A stretch of 64,000 nucleotides of DNA from Actinomycetota bacterium (GCA_009698815.1 WLPJ01000001.1:93567-157566); one strand, 5' to 3'; counted from the stretch's first letter, positions 10,074-18,699 are shown. Program-made: numbers and translations. The notes: generated by a model from the sequence alone, not told the origin.

Positions 10074-10676
10074 ATGAGTACCAATAGCGCCAATATAAAA
10101 CCTGCGATCCGAATTTTGGTTGCCGAGGATGAAGCGCTGATCCGTATGGATTTAGTTGAAATGTTAATTGAGGCAGGCTACGAAGTCGTCGCAGAAGCAT
10201 CAGATGGCGCACAGGCAATTGAACTCGCCCAATTACATAAACCAGATTTAGCAATTCTTGATGTAAAGATGCCGATCCTTGATGGAATTTCGGCTGCTGA
10301 AAAAATTATTGCCATTGCACCAGTACTTATGTTGACCGCTTTTTCACAGCGCGAACTTGTGGAACGAGCCCGTGATGCCGGTGTGATGGCCTATGTTGTA
10401 AAGCCATTTTCAATTGGTGATTTAGTTCCGGCTATCGAAATTGCAATCAGCAGGCATTTGCAGATGCGAACCCTGGCCGATGAAGTTGCTGACTTGCATG
10501 AACGACTTGAAACTCGCAAAATTATTGATCGCGCTAAAGGAATTTTAATGCAGGCGCTAAATCTGGCAGAACCTGAGGCTTTCTCGTGGATTCAAAGGGC
10601 TGCCATGGATCGCCGCCTAACCATGAAACAGGTCGCCCAAGCGGTTATCTCCCCAGATGCCGTTCCTGGCCGATAG
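10074..10676 (+). CDS. pdtaR: ANTAR-domain response regulator (PdtaR type)
   Basis: The protein has 200 residues. Residues 12-130 form a CheY-like receiver with acidic pocket E18/D19, phospho-acceptor D63 in LAILDVKMP, the switch Thr in MLTAF, and conserved Lys in VVKPF. Residues about 140-195 form an ANTAR RNA-binding domain (RKIIDRAKGILMQALNLAEPEAFSWIQRAAMDRR). ANTAR proteins bind paired hexaloop hairpins and prevent transcription termination. The mycobacterial orthologue PdtaR works with the histidine kinase PdtaS, which is not in this window. The ATG lies one base after the tRNA 3' end, with no room for an independent ribosome-binding site outside the tRNA. Expression may therefore depend on tRNA processing, or on translation from a transcript in which the tRNA is the leader. 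Confidence 0.9.
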   Translation: MSTNSANIKPAIRILVAEDEALIRMDLVEMLIEAGYEVVAEASDGAQAIELAQLHKPDLAILDVKMPILDGISAAEKIIAIAPVLMLTAFSQRELVERARDAGVMAYVVKPFSIGDLVPAIEIAISRHLQMRTLADEVADLHERLETRKIIDRAKGILMQALNLAEPEAFSWIQRAAMDRRLTMKQVAQAVISPDAVPGR

Positions 10677-10734
10677 GCCAAATCTGACCGCAATAACGTA
10701 ATCAAACCTTTATATTTGTAGGCTCAACTTCTAC

Positions 10735-10763
10735 TTGATAGATCGCGGGTCTGGCTTTAAACT
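10735..10763 (+). promoter_or_regulatory. Candidate sigma-70-type promoter of livK
   Basis: A TTGATA -35 box and TAAACT -10 box are separated by 17 bases, about 50 bases before the livK start. The 5' leader would contain the 12-base palindrome at 10775. Confidence 0.45.
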
Positions 10764-10774
10764 TTCAGCCTCCC

Positions 10775-10786
10775 TGTCCCGGGACA
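10775..10786. promoter_or_regulatory. Perfect 12-base palindrome in the livK leader
   Basis: TGTCCCGGGACA lies just after the expected transcription start and before the ribosome-binding site. That is a typical place for a repressor operator. I do not recognise the regulator. Confidence 0.4.
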
Positions 10787-10814
10787 CATGCAAGAAAAAA
10801 CAGGAAGGCAATAC

Positions 10815-11978
10815 ATGAACAAGAAGATCAAAGCTTCTGCTGCCATTGTCGCCGCACTTGCCCTATCACTAGGCGCATTCGCTGCAACATCTGCATCAGC
10901 TGCGACAAAGACTTATACACTCGCATACCAAGGTCCACTTTCCGGTGGAGAAGCATCAACAGGTACCGATGAGCAAAATGGCGTTAAGTATGCAATCAAA
11001 GTTTGGGAAGCTGCTAACCCAGGTATCAAGATCAACCTCGTCTCAGTAGATGATGAAGGAGATCCAGCTGTTGCATCAAAAGTTGCTCCAGGTGTTGGCG
11101 CAAACAAGAAGATCATCGGTCTTGTTGGCCCTGCATACTCAGGTGCAACAATTGCATCATTGCCTTACTACAAGGCAGGTAACCTCACAGTTATCTCACC
11201 ATCAGCAACTCGCGTATCTCTAACAGATCCAAAGAGTCCAACTGTTAAGTCAGATTACGGTCGCCCAATTTTCCACCGCGTCGTAGCAACTGATGACAAG
11301 CAGGGTCCAGCACTTGCGAAGTTTGCAACAAAGGGCATTGCATCAGCCAAGGTCTTCGTTTTCGATGATCAGTCTTCATACGCTGTTCCACTACGTGGAT
11401 ATGTAGAAGCTGCAATCAAGAAGATTTCAACAGCTTCCCTCGTTGGTACTGGAGATTCAGTAATTAACACAACAACTGATTACAGCCCAACAATTGCTAA
11501 GATCAAGACATCTGGTGCAAACGTTGTTATCTACACCGGTTACTACAGCGCAGCTGCAATTTTCATAAAGCAGCTTCGTGACTCAGGATCAACAGCAGTA
11601 TTTGCTGGTGGCGACGGAGTCTTCAACCAGGAGTTTGCAAAGCTTGCTGGTAAGTCAGGAGAAGGCGCCCTTCTAACAGGTGTTGCCGGTCTTGCTGACG
11701 TTGATGCAACGATTGAGGCTGATTTCAAGGCCAAGATTGGTGTTTCATCAGGCGTTTACGCAGTTGAATCAATCGATGCAGCGAACATCTTCCTTTCAGG
11801 TATCAAGAATGGAAAGACAACTCGCGCAGCGATGAATAAGTGGGTAAAGGCCTATAACTTCAAGGGTATTGCTGGAGCGACTATCAAGTTCAACCAACAT
11901 GGCGATATCTCAGAAGGTGGCTTTGCTGGCTTCCTAGTAACAGGCGGAAAGCTTGTTAATAAGGGTCCCGTAGCCTAA
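10815..11978 (+). CDS. livK: Branched-chain amino-acid ABC transporter, substrate-binding protein
   Basis: From ATG 10815 the protein has 387 residues. A Sec signal peptide (MNKKIK, hydrophobic core, ATSASA) is followed by a Peripla_BP_6-type domain beginning TYTLAYQGPLSGGEASTG. ATG 10815 is preferred over the track's ATG 10788 because AGGAAGG precedes it at good spacing and the signal peptide starts there. The whole protein lacks cysteine, so there is no lipobox; see findings. Codons are strongly biased (tca, gca, aag), as in highly expressed genes. A strong terminator follows, and permease and ATPase genes lie downstream. The family binds Leu/Ile/Val but also other amino acids or amides, so the substrate is not certain. 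Confidence 0.9.
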   Translation: MNKKIKASAAIVAALALSLGAFAATSASAATKTYTLAYQGPLSGGEASTGTDEQNGVKYAIKVWEAANPGIKINLVSVDDEGDPAVASKVAPGVGANKKIIGLVGPAYSGATIASLPYYKAGNLTVISPSATRVSLTDPKSPTVKSDYGRPIFHRVVATDDKQGPALAKFATKGIASAKVFVFDDQSSYAVPLRGYVEAAIKKISTASLVGTGDSVINTTTDYSPTIAKIKTSGANVVIYTGYYSAAAIFIKQLRDSGSTAVFAGGDGVFNQEFAKLAGKSGEGALLTGVAGLADVDATIEADFKAKIGVSSGVYAVESIDAANIFLSGIKNGKTTRAAMNKWVKAYNFKGIAGATIKFNQHGDISEGGFAGFLVTGGKLVNKGPVA

Positions 11979-11999
11979 CTCTGAAGTAATTGCATGACC

Positions 12000-12047
12000 C
12001 CAACGGGCGTCTTAATTCGCGAGAATTACGGCGCCCGTTGGCTTTTA
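12000..12047 (+). terminator. Intrinsic terminator after livK
   Basis: CCAACGGGCG pairs perfectly with CGCCCGTTGG, with an inner AATTC/GAATT pairing, and CTTTT follows. It separates the abundant binding protein from the permease genes, so partial read-through would set their ratio. Confidence 0.85.
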
Positions 12048-12068
12048 ATTCATCCAAAATTAAAGTAG

Positions 12069-12093
12069 ATTCCACCTTCTTGATTAGTGGAAT
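12069..12093. promoter_or_regulatory. Inverted repeat upstream of livH
   Basis: ATTCCAC and GTGGAAT are seven-base arms separated by 11 bases, between the livK terminator and livH. It could be an operator for a promoter serving livHMGF, but I see no convincing -35/-10 pair. Confidence 0.35.
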
Positions 12094-12143
12094 TGAGCAA
12101 CAAATAGGCCGCCTAGCAGCCACAATCTTTATAAAGGGGCAAG

Positions 12144-13094
12144 ATGTTTGATGTATTTATCGATCAGTTCTGGCAACTGACGTTTTCTGGTATCTCACTT
12201 GGATTTATCTATGTCTTGATCGCACTTGGCTACACCATGGTTTATGGAGTGCTTCGCATGATCAACTTTGCCAACTCTGAAATTTTTATGTGGGGCACAT
12301 TCGGCGCAATTGTTGCCAGCCGTGACCTCTTTAAATATACACAAACTTCTGATCCTGTAACTGGGCCGAAACTAGTCTTGGTTCTGGTTGTGCAACTCTT
12401 TGCTGCCATGGCCTTTGCTGGTTTAGTCGCTGTACTTGTCGAATTCGTCGCCTATCGTCGGTTGCGCGCTCGTGGCACAAACCGTTTGGCAACTCTGATT
12501 TCTGCAATCGGAATGTCAATAGTGCTCTCTGAAGTTATGCGCCTGCTAACCGCCTCCCGCCCCGTCGGTTCACCACGAATTCTTGAAAAAATTATTTTGA
12601 CTGAAATTTGGGGAGCGCAGATTCGTCTGGATACCTTAATTACTATTCTCGCCGCTGGCGCAATTTTTATTATTCTAGAACGTTTCGTAAAACTCTCTCG
12701 CATGGGTAAAGCAATCCGCGCGGTATCGATGAATGAAGACGCCGCCAAATTGATGGGAATTAATTTAAACCGGGTAATTACCGTGACATTCCTTGTTGGT
12801 GGTCTTGCAACTGGTGCAGCAGCGTTCTTCTACGTAACAGTTTATGAGTACACCAAATTTAATATTGGCTTCACAATGGGTCTGGCCGCCTTTACCGCCG
12901 CAGTACTTGGTGGAATCGGCAATATCCGTGGCGCTTTCTTCGGGGGAATAGCCCTTGGGTTAGCCGAGGTATACGCAGCATCAATTCTTGGAACCCAGTG
13001 GAAATCAGTAACAATATTCATAATTCTCGTTCTCGTACTTCTCTTTAAGCCATCGGGCTTATTCGGAGAAGCTGTCACTCAGACAAGGGCATAA
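12144..13094 (+). CDS. livH: Branched-chain amino-acid ABC transporter, permease LivH
   Basis: LivH is the first inner-membrane permease of the importer. The 316-residue protein has about eight hydrophobic helices. Family features are the N-terminal GISLGFIYVLIALGYTMVYGVLRMINFA and the cytoplasmic coupling loop RAVSMNEDAAKLMGIN, followed by GLAAFTAAVLGGIGNIRGAFFGG. An AAAGGGG ribosome-binding site precedes the ATG. It lies 165 bases after livK, beyond the terminator, and only ten bases before the chosen livM start, so livH-M-G-F form one tight unit. Confidence 0.93.
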   Translation: MFDVFIDQFWQLTFSGISLGFIYVLIALGYTMVYGVLRMINFANSEIFMWGTFGAIVASRDLFKYTQTSDPVTGPKLVLVLVVQLFAAMAFAGLVAVLVEFVAYRRLRARGTNRLATLISAIGMSIVLSEVMRLLTASRPVGSPRILEKIILTEIWGAQIRLDTLITILAAGAIFIILERFVKLSRMGKAIRAVSMNEDAAKLMGINLNRVITVTFLVGGLATGAAAFFYVTVYEYTKFNIGFTMGLAAFTAAVLGGIGNIRGAFFGGIALGLAEVYAASILGTQWKSVTIFIILVLVLLFKPSGLFGEAVTQTRA

Positions 13095-13104
13095 GGTGAA
13101 CTTT

Positions 13105-14133
13105 ATGAAAAACTTTAACCTTCGCGACTTCGGAGCAGGTATTTGGGAGCGCGCAAATCGCCCACAGCGCGTGGCAATTGCTATCTCTGCAATTGTTCTA
13201 GCATCACTAATGCCCTTCGCAGGCGGTTCTTTTCTAGCAACTCCTATCGCAGCCTATGACGCAGTACTTGTTTATCCAGTAGCAATTTTCGTACTGATGT
13301 CACTTGGTTTAAACATTGTTGTTGGAAAATCTGGAATGCTCGATCTTGGGTACGTTGCATTCTTTGCAATCGGTGCTTACACAATGGGTTTCCTTGGAAT
13401 GCACACCAGCCTAAATACTTGGGAGATCATGCCGATTGGTATTGGCCTGGCAATGTTGGCCGGGGTTCTACTAGGCATTCCAACGCTTCGTCTGCGCGGT
13501 GACTACTTAGCAATTGTTACCTTGGGCTTTGGTGAAATCATTCGAATTGTTGCGCTAAACGTATCTTGGACAAATGGCCCAAATGGAATTTCAGGAATTC
13601 CTATGCCTCCAGATTTAGGACCAATCAAATTTAGACTTGATGATCAAAAAGGTTTCTATTGGATCGTCCTAGTAATGATTCTGCTAACTATCTGGATGAT
13701 TCGCCGTTTATCTGTTCGCCGCCCGGGACGAGCATGGGAAGCGATTCGCCAGGATGAAGATGCAGCAGAACTCATGGGAGTTCCAACATTTAAATACAAG
13801 ATGTGGTCATTCACACTCGGCGCTGCGGTCGGTGGCGCTGCTGGTGTTCTCTACGGGTCAAAGAACCTTTTCATCGCGCCAGAAATGTTCACGCTAAACG
13901 TCTCAATTCTGATTTTGGCCTGCGTGGTCTTTGGTGGAATCGGAAACATCTGGGGCGTAATTGTGGGCGGTGTCGTCCTGGGCTACCTGCCGGATCGAAT
14001 TCGTTTTATTTCTGATGCGCGATTACTTGTCTTTGGTCTGGTTCTAATCGTGGTTATGAACTTCCGCCCAGATGGACTCTTACCACGTAAGAAGCGCGAA
14101 AAAGCAATCGTAAAGAAAGGGGCTGATGCGTAA
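13105..14133 (+). CDS. livM: Branched-chain amino-acid ABC transporter, permease LivM
   Basis: LivM is the second permease, pairing with LivH to form the channel. From ATG 13105 it has 342 residues with many hydrophobic helices. The family motifs are SLGLNIVVGKSGMLDLGYVAFFAIGAY, LGIPTLRLRGDYLAIVTLGFGEIIR and the coupling loop EAIRQDEDAAELMGVP. The track opens at GTG 13096, but AAGGTGA then works as the ribosome-binding site of ATG 13105, which I prefer. The stop overlaps the livG start in TAATG. Confidence 0.92.
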   Translation: MKNFNLRDFGAGIWERANRPQRVAIAISAIVLASLMPFAGGSFLATPIAAYDAVLVYPVAIFVLMSLGLNIVVGKSGMLDLGYVAFFAIGAYTMGFLGMHTSLNTWEIMPIGIGLAMLAGVLLGIPTLRLRGDYLAIVTLGFGEIIRIVALNVSWTNGPNGISGIPMPPDLGPIKFRLDDQKGFYWIVLVMILLTIWMIRRLSVRRPGRAWEAIRQDEDAAELMGVPTFKYKMWSFTLGAAVGGAAGVLYGSKNLFIAPEMFTLNVSILILACVVFGGIGNIWGVIVGGVVLGYLPDRIRFISDARLLVFGLVLIVVMNFRPDGLLPRKKREKAIVKKGADA

Positions 14134-14909
14134 TGTCTAAGACACTACTTAAGCTCGAAAATCTAACTATGAAATTTGGTGGCGTCACCGCACTGGACGA
14201 AGTTAACCTCGAAATTAAAGAGGGCGAAATCCTTGCACTCATTGGACCAAACGGTGCGGGCAAGACAACAGTCTTTAACGTAATCACTGGTGTTTATCAG
14301 GCAACATCGGGATCAATAACATTTGATGGCCGTAACTTGGCAGGTCGCAAACGCTACAAGATTACCGGCCTTGGTATTGCACGTACTTTCCAGAACATTC
14401 GCTTGTTTGGAGATATGACAACTTTAGAGAATGTCATCACCGCAACTGATGTTCATAAGAAGAGTGGACTTGTTGGTGCGCTATTTGGCACACCTCGTTC
14501 ACGTCGTGAGGAACGAGAAAATCGTGCCAAAGCTTTCGAGATTCTGCAATTCATTGGCATTGACGAATACTCAGATCGCCTAGCAAAGAACTTGCCATAC
14601 GGTGTGCAGCGCCGTTTAGAGATCGCCCGCGCAATGGGAACATCACCAAAGTTATTACTACTTGATGAGCCAGCCGCTGGTTTTAATCCACAAGAGAAAG
14701 TGGATTTAGCGGCAACGATCAAGAAGGTTCGCGATGCTGGATACACCATTCTGCTTATCGAGCATGACATGTCGCTCATTATGGGAATCTCAGATCGAGT
14801 TATTGTTCTTGACTTTGGCCAAAAGATCGCTGATGCCAAACCAGCTGAAGTACAAAACGACCCTCGAGTTATCGAGGCTTACTTAGGAGTACCTGCAGAT
14901 GCATCTTGA
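14133..14909 (+). CDS. livG: Branched-chain amino-acid ABC transporter, ATPase LivG
   Basis: LivG is one of the two cytoplasmic ATPases that power the LivHM channel. The 258-residue protein has Walker A GPNGAGKTT, a Q-loop in RTFQNIRLFGDMT, a signature region NLPYGVQRRLEIARAM (diverged from LSGGQ, as is common in LivG), Walker B KLLLLDEPAAGF and the H-loop LIEHDMS. The ATG overlaps the livM stop and the 3' end overlaps livF by 11 bases, so subunits are translationally coupled. Confidence 0.94.
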   Translation: MSKTLLKLENLTMKFGGVTALDEVNLEIKEGEILALIGPNGAGKTTVFNVITGVYQATSGSITFDGRNLAGRKRYKITGLGIARTFQNIRLFGDMTTLENVITATDVHKKSGLVGALFGTPRSRREERENRAKAFEILQFIGIDEYSDRLAKNLPYGVQRRLEIARAMGTSPKLLLLDEPAAGFNPQEKVDLAATIKKVRDAGYTILLIEHDMSLIMGISDRVIVLDFGQKIADAKPAEVQNDPRVIEAYLGVPADAS

Positions 14910-15618
14910 AGTTAAAGATCTACATGTTCACTACGGCAAGATTGAAGCGATTAAGGGCGTCTCAATTGTTGTAAATGAAGGTGAAATCGTCACGCTCATC
15001 GGTGCAAATGGTGCCGGTAAAACAACGATGCTTAAGACCATCTCTGGTCTGCGTCCGGCATCTAGCGGACAGATCATCTTTAACGGGCAAGATATCACTA
15101 GCGTGCCAGCACATAAGCGCGTCGATCTTGGGCTTTCACAAGCTCCTGAAGGTCGCGGAATTTTCCCGGGTATGACAGTTTTGGAAAACCTCGAAATGGG
15201 CAAGTTTCACCGGCATGATCGCAAGAGTGAGATGTCTGAAGATCTGGAAAAGATTTACACACTCTTCCCACGTTTGAAGGAGCGCACGTCTCAAGCAGGT
15301 GGAACTCTTTCAGGTGGAGAACAGCAGATGCTGGCAATTGGTCGCGCGCTTATGGCACGCCCTAAGGTTTTATTGCTGGATGAGCCATCAATGGGACTTG
15401 CTCCGCAGATGATCGCCAATATTTTCCGCATCATTACCGAGATCAACAAGACCGGTGTAACAATTCTTCTAGTTGAGCAGAATGCACAGCAAGCGCTGCA
15501 ACGCGCACACCGTGCATATATTCTTGAAACTGGAAATGTTGTTAAGGAAGCTAAGGCTTCAGATCTTCTTAACGATCCTGCAGTACGCGAGGCATACCTC
15601 GGTACTGGCGCTCACTAG
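14899..15618 (+). CDS. livF: Branched-chain amino-acid ABC transporter, ATPase LivF
   Basis: LivF is the second ATPase of the importer. The 239-residue protein has Walker A GANGAGKTT, signature LSGGEQQMLAIGRAL, Walker B KVLLLDEPSMGL and H-loop LLVEQNA. The LivF-type APEGRGIFPGMTVLENL is present. It is the last gene of the liv unit and ends seven bases before the convergent thioesterase gene. No intrinsic terminator is visible in that gap, so transcripts from the two strands probably overlap. Confidence 0.94.
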   Translation: MHLEVKDLHVHYGKIEAIKGVSIVVNEGEIVTLIGANGAGKTTMLKTISGLRPASSGQIIFNGQDITSVPAHKRVDLGLSQAPEGRGIFPGMTVLENLEMGKFHRHDRKSEMSEDLEKIYTLFPRLKERTSQAGGTLSGGEQQMLAIGRALMARPKVLLLDEPSMGLAPQMIANIFRIITEINKTGVTILLVEQNAQQALQRAHRAYILETGNVVKEAKASDLLNDPAVREAYLGTGAH

Positions 15619-15625
15619 CTAAATC

Positions 15626-16048
15626 TTATTTATCAGCGAGGATCATGCAGGTTATACGTGCAGTACAAGTACGTTGACCTTGCTCATTGCTGATCACGAT
15701 TTCATAGACGCATAGAGTTCTTCCAAGAGAAACGGCGGTCGCAATGCCAGTTACAAATCCGGATGTAGCCGATTTGTGGTGCGTAGCATTTATATCAACG
15801 CCAACAATGCGGCGATTAGGCCCAGCATGAAGTTGGGTTCCGACAGATCCAAGGGATTCAGCTAAGACAACATTTGCGCCACCGTGTAACAAACCAATCG
15901 GCTGGGTGTTTCCTTCAACTGGCATTCGCCCGACTAAGCGTTCAGGGGAGGCCTCTAAGATTTCGATACCCATCTTTTTATCAAGTGCACCACTGCCACG
16001 TTCGCGGATTAATTCAAGGAAGTTGGGAGTATTTTCTGGTTGCGTCAT
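15626..16048 (-). CDS. PaaI-family hotdog thioesterase
   Basis: The protein has 140 residues. The hotdog-fold thioesterase motif is LLHGGANVVLAESLGSVGT, where the H-G-G and the downstream acidic residue form the usual acyl-CoA site. The rest, VGVDINATHHKSATSGFVTGIA, matches the PaaI/YdiI group (PF03061). These enzymes hydrolyse aryl- or acyl-CoA esters, and the substrate is not predictable here. It is transcribed away from polA, with a 36-base shared upstream region and a TANNNT box eight bases before the ATG. Confidence 0.85.
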   Translation of the reverse strand: MTQPENTPNFLELIRERGSGALDKKMGIEILEASPERLVGRMPVEGNTQPIGLLHGGANVVLAESLGSVGTQLHAGPNRRIVGVDINATHHKSATSGFVTGIATAVSLGRTLCVYEIVISNEQGQRTCTARITCMILADK

Positions 16049-16056
16049 AGTTAGAA

Positions 16057-16078
16057 ATAGTAACTTGTTCCATAGGAT
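16057..16078. promoter_or_regulatory. Divergent leaderless -10 boxes for thioesterase and polA
   Basis: On the plus strand TAGGAT (16073-16078) ends six bases before the polA ATG. On the minus strand TACTAT (complement of 16057-16062) ends eight bases before the thioesterase ATG. Both promoters must fit around a 36-base intergenic region, so each -35 region lies in or near the opposite gene. Confidence 0.4.
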
Positions 16079-16084
16079 GCAGCC

Positions 16085-18682
16085 ATGAGCAAAGGCCGTT
16101 TACTTCTAATTGATGGCCATTCAATGGCATATCGCGCCTTCTTTGCACTCCCGGCCGAAAATTTCACCACCGCACAAGGTCAACACACCAATGCTATTTA
16201 TGGCTTTGCCACGATGCTGATCTCACTATTAAAAGAGGAAAAACCGACGCATGTTGCTGTGGCATTTGATGTCTCGCGAAAGACTTTTCGCACCGATATT
16301 TTCCCAGAGTACAAAGCTAATCGTGCCAAAACACCTGATGAATTCCGTTCGCAGATGTCATTTCTGAACGATTTAGTCACTGGATTTGGGATTAAACAAT
16401 TTGCAATTGATGGATATGAAGCCGATGACTTGATTGCAACCATTACCAAGCGAGCTGAGAAAGATGACATGGAAGTCTTAATCTGCACGGGCGATCGCGA
16501 TAGTTTTCAGTTGGTTACGGATAAAACCACAGTTCTGTATCCAAAGCGGGGCGTCTCAGAAATGGCACGCATGACACCGGCTGCCGTACAGGAAAAGTAC
16601 GGGATGAGTCCAGATCAGTATCCAGATTTTGCAGCGCTGCGTGGCGACCCCAGCGATAATTTGCCTTCTATCCCTGGTGTGGGCGAAAAGACTGCCGCAA
16701 AGTGGGTTGTTGATTATGGATCGTTAAAGGAATTACTCTCAAACGTTGATCAAGTTGGCGGCAAAGTAGGTCAGTCGCTTAGAGATAATATCGATAACGT
16801 AATACGTAATCGCGAGTTGACTCAGTTGGTTCACGATGCCCCCGTAGATCTTGACTTAGCTAATCTGGCATGGTCAGGTGTTATTGAATCTGATCTAACT
16901 AAACTCTTTGAGCAACTAGAGTTTCGAACTTTGAAGGATCGCTTAAAACCAATTTTGAGCGCAGCGTCAGTTACTTCTAAGAAAATTGAAGTTGAGGAGT
17001 TCACGCTCTTCTCACCAGAGATTGCCGGTGGGACTTTAACTTCTAGCGAAATCGAATCCAGGATCGCGACTCACACGGGTGAGATCGCAATAGCTTACGA
17101 GATGCAGGATGCAAAGCTGCATCGCTATGCAGTGGCATTCTCTCCCAGTGATGTCCATTTAATCCATTCATCCGCGATGGGTGCATGGGCACAAGATCTT
17201 TCCATTAAGAAAATCATGCATGATGCGAAAGAACTGGCTCGTCATAACTTATTAGATGGGATCGTATTCGACACCGCACTGGCTGCATACCTAGTTAATC
17301 CTGGAGTTCGAGCTCAAGAACTTAGTGATCTTTTTGAGCGCTGGGGGGATGGCGCAAAAATTGATCTAGCCAACCCTGATCAAGCTTTATTAACAAGCGC
17401 TGCCTCATTATTTAAACTCCGTAAATCTTTAGAGACTGAAATGTCCGACCGTGGTGTTCTAAAACTATTTACAGATCTGGAGCTTCCGATCGCTCAAATT
17501 TTGGCGGTAATGGAACACCGGGGGATAGCAGTTGACCGCAAAGGTCTGGAAAAGTTAGCTACCTATTTTGAAGGAGAAGTGGCGCGCGAGACAAAGGCGG
17601 CGCATCTAGCCGCGGGCCACGAGTTCAATGTCGCCTCACCTAAGCAACTTCAAGTGGTTCTCTTCGATGAGTTGAATCTGCCCAAAACCAAGAAGATTAA
17701 GACTGGTTTTACAACCGATGCCGAAGCCCTTAATTGGTTATTTGAAAAGACCAAACACCCATTACTCGAATCTCTTCTGCGTATTCGCGAGACAAAGAAA
17801 CTTGGTACAACGGTTGAGGGCTTAATCGCCGAAATCGCACTTGATGGCCGCATCCACACTCACTTTGCGCAGACAGTCGCTGCGACGGGACGCTTATCTT
17901 CAGTTGGACCTAACCTACAAAATATTCCAGTACGCACTGAAGAGGGACGCAGTATCCGAAATAACTTTATCGCTGGCAATGGTTATGTTGGATTGCTTAC
18001 TGCCGATTACAGCCAGATTGAAATGCGAATCATGGCGCACTTATCTAGCGATACTGGATTATTAGCAGCTTTCGAAACTGGCGAAGATTTGCATGCCACT
18101 GTTGCTGGTCTTGTTTTTGGCGTTAAATCAAATGAAGTCGATTCCGAAATGCGACGTCAAATCAAAGCGATGTCTTATGGGCTGGCATATGGGCTAAGTT
18201 CTTATGGTTTAGCGTTGCAACTGGATTTATCGCCGCCGGCGGCGCAAGATTTAATGGATAGATATTTTCAACGTTTTGGTGGAATTCGCGATTATTTAAA
18301 GGTCGTTGTTGAAGAAGCCCGAAAAGTTGGCTACACCGAAACCGTAATGGGCCGACGTCGCTACTTGCCTGACTTACTTCACGATAACCGCCAGCGGCGC
18401 GAGATTGCTGAGCGTATGGCGCTAAATGCACCCATCCAAGGATCGGCGGCTGACATCATTAAGCAAGCGATGCTAAATGTGCAGCGCGCGTTAATTGCTG
18501 AATCATTTGAATCTCGCCTGTTGTTACAAGTTCATGATGAACTTATCTTGGAAGTTGTTGCAGGCGAAGAAGATCAACTCACAGAACTTGTACGTCGCGA
18601 GATGGGTGCGGCTTACCCACTAAAAGCGCCGTTAGATGTCAGCGTTGGTATTGGTGTGAGTTGGAATGAAGCTGCGCATTAA
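16085..18682 (+). CDS. polA: DNA polymerase I
   Basis: PolA fills gaps and removes RNA primers in replication and repair. The 865-residue protein has three parts. Residues 1-290 are the 5'-3' exonuclease (LLIDGHSMAYRAFFALP, GDPSDNLPSIPGVGEKTA). Residues about 310-460 are the 3'-5' exonuclease-like fold. The rest is the polymerase domain (LLTADYSQIEMRIMAHLS, RRQIKAMSYGLAYGLSSYG, LLQVHDELILEV). The Exo I position reads IAYEMQDA, without the paired acidic residues, so proofreading is probably lost, as in many PolA proteins outside the enterobacteria. The stop is followed within 17 bases by the convergent MFS gene. Confidence 0.96.
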   Translation: MSKGRLLLIDGHSMAYRAFFALPAENFTTAQGQHTNAIYGFATMLISLLKEEKPTHVAVAFDVSRKTFRTDIFPEYKANRAKTPDEFRSQMSFLNDLVTGFGIKQFAIDGYEADDLIATITKRAEKDDMEVLICTGDRDSFQLVTDKTTVLYPKRGVSEMARMTPAAVQEKYGMSPDQYPDFAALRGDPSDNLPSIPGVGEKTAAKWVVDYGSLKELLSNVDQVGGKVGQSLRDNIDNVIRNRELTQLVHDAPVDLDLANLAWSGVIESDLTKLFEQLEFRTLKDRLKPILSAASVTSKKIEVEEFTLFSPEIAGGTLTSSEIESRIATHTGEIAIAYEMQDAKLHRYAVAFSPSDVHLIHSSAMGAWAQDLSIKKIMHDAKELARHNLLDGIVFDTALAAYLVNPGVRAQELSDLFERWGDGAKIDLANPDQALLTSAASLFKLRKSLETEMSDRGVLKLFTDLELPIAQILAVMEHRGIAVDRKGLEKLATYFEGEVARETKAAHLAAGHEFNVASPKQLQVVLFDELNLPKTKKIKTGFTTDAEALNWLFEKTKHPLLESLLRIRETKKLGTTVEGLIAEIALDGRIHTHFAQTVAATGRLSSVGPNLQNIPVRTEEGRSIRNNFIAGNGYVGLLTADYSQIEMRIMAHLSSDTGLLAAFETGEDLHATVAGLVFGVKSNEVDSEMRRQIKAMSYGLAYGLSSYGLALQLDLSPPAAQDLMDRYFQRFGGIRDYLKVVVEEARKVGYTETVMGRRRYLPDLLHDNRQRREIAERMALNAPIQGSAADIIKQAMLNVQRALIAESFESRLLLQVHDELILEVVAGEEDQLTELVRREMGAAYPLKAPLDVSVGIGVSWNEAAH

Positions 18683-18699
18683 CTTTATTTAGCAGGGGG

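Noticed and set aside
10677-10814. ANTAR target (paired hexaloop hairpins with A1 and G4) in the livK leader
   Set aside because: I looked because pdtaR is next door. GTAG/CTAC and GGCT/AGCC hairpins can be drawn but loops are 9-10 bases, not hexaloops.
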